A DNA stretch of 13,518 bases from Lentisphaeria bacterium. GTDB lineage: Bacteria; Verrucomicrobiota; Lentisphaeria; Oligosphaerales; Lenti-02. The stretch spans positions 1 through 13,518 of the forward strand of contig JAGLDW010000580.1 of the NCBI GenBank assembly GCA_023145395.1, in the 5' to 3' direction. The notes beneath the pieces were generated by a model. It saw nothing but the letters and a program-made list of their open reading frames with translations. It was not told where the DNA came from and ran no database searches. Within the stretch, counting starts at the first letter, position 1, and every line of letters begins with the position of its first letter. Position numbers and translations under genes: made by a program. This document shows, in pieces, positions 13,201 to 13,518 of the stretch.

Positions 13201-13515
13201 ACGAATGCCGCCGGTGTCGTCTCCCATGTCCATTCCTCCAATCCGGATATTGAAACTGCCATCCGGGCGAATGTGAAGGAGGCGTTTCTTCTCGTCATCT
13301 CGCACGAAGCGGAAACGGAGGACACTGTGGTGCGGATTCGGGATCTGCCATTTGCGATCGGGCGCGTACGGGATGTGGAGACCGGGCGCGACATTCCGTT
13401 TGAGAAACGCGGAGAGGAAATCAGAGTACACGTGACGGTCGACCCCGTCACCAAGACACGCCTGCTGGAACTCGCGCGAGACCCCTTTCGCGCGACTTCC
13501 ATGGGTGAAAAATAA
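10219..13515 (+). CDS. Large secreted GH42-like protein with ThuA/GATase-like and beta-sandwich domains
   Basis: This 1098-residue protein is probably a secreted glycoside hydrolase; the substrate is unknown. Residues 1-18 are a signal peptide ending LQA. Residues 25-125 resemble a ThuA/GATase-like flavodoxin fold. Residues 140-280 look like the beta-sandwich of bacterial alpha-L-rhamnosidases (ASWIWKEQ, FRKTFLL, ATADNTAKIWLNGTEI, STWKQ). Residues 297-392 (HPVVAG ... NPFRRLLTQGVLWLSG) read like the end of the ThuA domain, so the sandwich seems inserted into it. Residues 430-785 resemble a GH42-type barrel: PYQDEPFHWG (551-560) holds E555, a candidate acid/base, and DTFVFDIYPY (661-670) recalls the DIVSYDNYP strand. 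Residues 788-890 match the GH42 trimerisation domain (YEMLVLCDIELLPE, FVREGGVVIADQ), and 1000-1090 form a C-terminal beta domain. A GGAG element lies 9 bases before the ATG. The gene follows the beta-helix gene by 27 bases. Parts such as 10219-10700 and 11880-12290 look more AT-rich than the rest. Confidence 0.8.
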   Translation: MRYLWVAFVLWSFSLLQAGESSENDRGILLIDPTYSDCGQSVKDALHHFAKGRSVTCIHSLNRISDIATADWSTVVLVDIRPDQYPEDINAALKSILGNKKCGVMILGLPDTDEAVACLLAFVERRIAVHAKTSHPFKMQTASWIWKEQPVGEEETVVFRKTFLLDRMPRASYLLATADNTAKIWLNGTEIGGSDSWTSTSAFDVRDYLVKGRNTIGVECRNVDGPAGLLLELSLFDNHGDRLVIASDSTWKQCGGNPPGWSKPAFDDESWGSARVLGAIGQEPWGERVEPNYALTQRLVDVIRSEHPVVAGCQRRMGEFDIPYSLHLGHGAVGILKSGEDCVAAAGSNGTADRILVLALNPDRTGEGTATAFRANPFRRLLTQGVLWLSGESESAISSRFAAAASASAPRGQTVPHSIGRRLGKDLFPVAMQLSPLPCDYDIRHARYFYKTATRARLRAIVDDMIEHGATSLYLSPPVSLQGKFGDTVNYAQSRGMTVTFNAGTHSELFGRDKPPEICVYSDTYEPSVREKYLATRKSWQGIPGLSHVFPYQDEPFHWGQKSFGYNRDVKSEFRKRYHYELPADLDSIREDPKSWLDVINFRSDFFPDGWRRVYKTIKSIDPDINVILTHDSHNTFGGGVGHQTIIAIDDVFHWGGDFADTFVFDIYPYMMIDFRYGKYKELPKPRMAQTHFAMAQMRNLTRSYGKTLGFWFGTYNDTWFKQFMNKSRRAAYWAENEMCFTAVANDADFLCAGFNVPQDQKHWDTLGRGLGVIHKVGPRLLATRRVKSRAAFLFPRTQYVQMQTEYWSVAQSFELFQRAFGELDVIHEEQITDSTMNGYEMLVLCDIELLPEKVAESVCRFVREGGVVIADQVPSLGRFRKPMTALHGLFGVEPLEPDQDGDGGRKGGQDAVVRGRAFQRDFEFPAVRIRPCRPGGGQVLMRTSEGAPALIRNKTGRGSAYLLGFCLKETYFSTWAHDDVKGRAQLRALLSSMTNAAGVVSHVHSSNPDIETAIRANVKEAFLLVISHEAETEDTVVRIRDLPFAIGRVRDVETGRDIPFEKRGEEIRVHVTVDPVTKTRLLELARDPFRATSMGEK

Positions 13516-13518
13516 TGG

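Overview
The window looks like part of a high-GC bacterial chromosome carrying carbohydrate-degradation genes. The mix of a heparinase II/III-like lyase, a secreted right-handed beta-helix protein, a GH32 enzyme with an extra N-terminal domain and a large multidomain GH42-like protein suggests the PVC group (Lentisphaerota, Kiritimatiellota or Verrucomicrobiota). This is an inference from gene content: there is no rRNA or other marker in the window. All genes are closely packed. I see no insertion sequence, CRISPR array, tRNA or rRNA.

Left part (29-3821, minus strand). Four genes, transcribed leftward, lie 30, 55 and 36 bases apart: adenylosuccinate lyase (purB, of the type shared by animals and clostridia), an AEC-family permease, a YugP-type membrane zinc peptidase and a DUF2760 protein. 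They look like ordinary metabolic and cell-maintenance genes. A 119-base gap with a candidate promoter and a perfect leader hairpin lies upstream of purB.

Middle part (3941-8076, minus strand). A secreted heparinase II/III-like lyase is followed 23 bases later by a GH32 beta-fructosidase-type enzyme without a recognisable signal peptide. These two probably form an operon.

Right part (8374-13515, plus strand). A 297-base divergent region separates the heparinase-like gene from a rightward pair: a secreted beta-helix (pectate-lyase-3 superfamily) protein and, 27 bases later, a secreted 1098-residue protein. The latter appears to combine a ThuA/GATase-like domain interrupted by a rhamnosidase-type beta-sandwich, a GH42-like barrel, a trimerisation-like domain and a C-terminal beta domain. 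The divergent region holds overlapping candidate promoters, a 12-base palindrome and a G9 tract.

Together the four genes from 3941 to 13515 look like a small polysaccharide-degradation locus: two predicted secreted enzymes of lyase-like folds, a secreted GH42-like enzyme and a GH32 enzyme. The substrate cannot be read from sequence alone. The most unusual items are the architecture of the GH42-like protein, its lack of an obvious nucleophile glutamate, the altered motif in the heparinase-like protein, and two identically spaced six-codon mini-ORFs whose stops overlap the start codons of both rightward genes.
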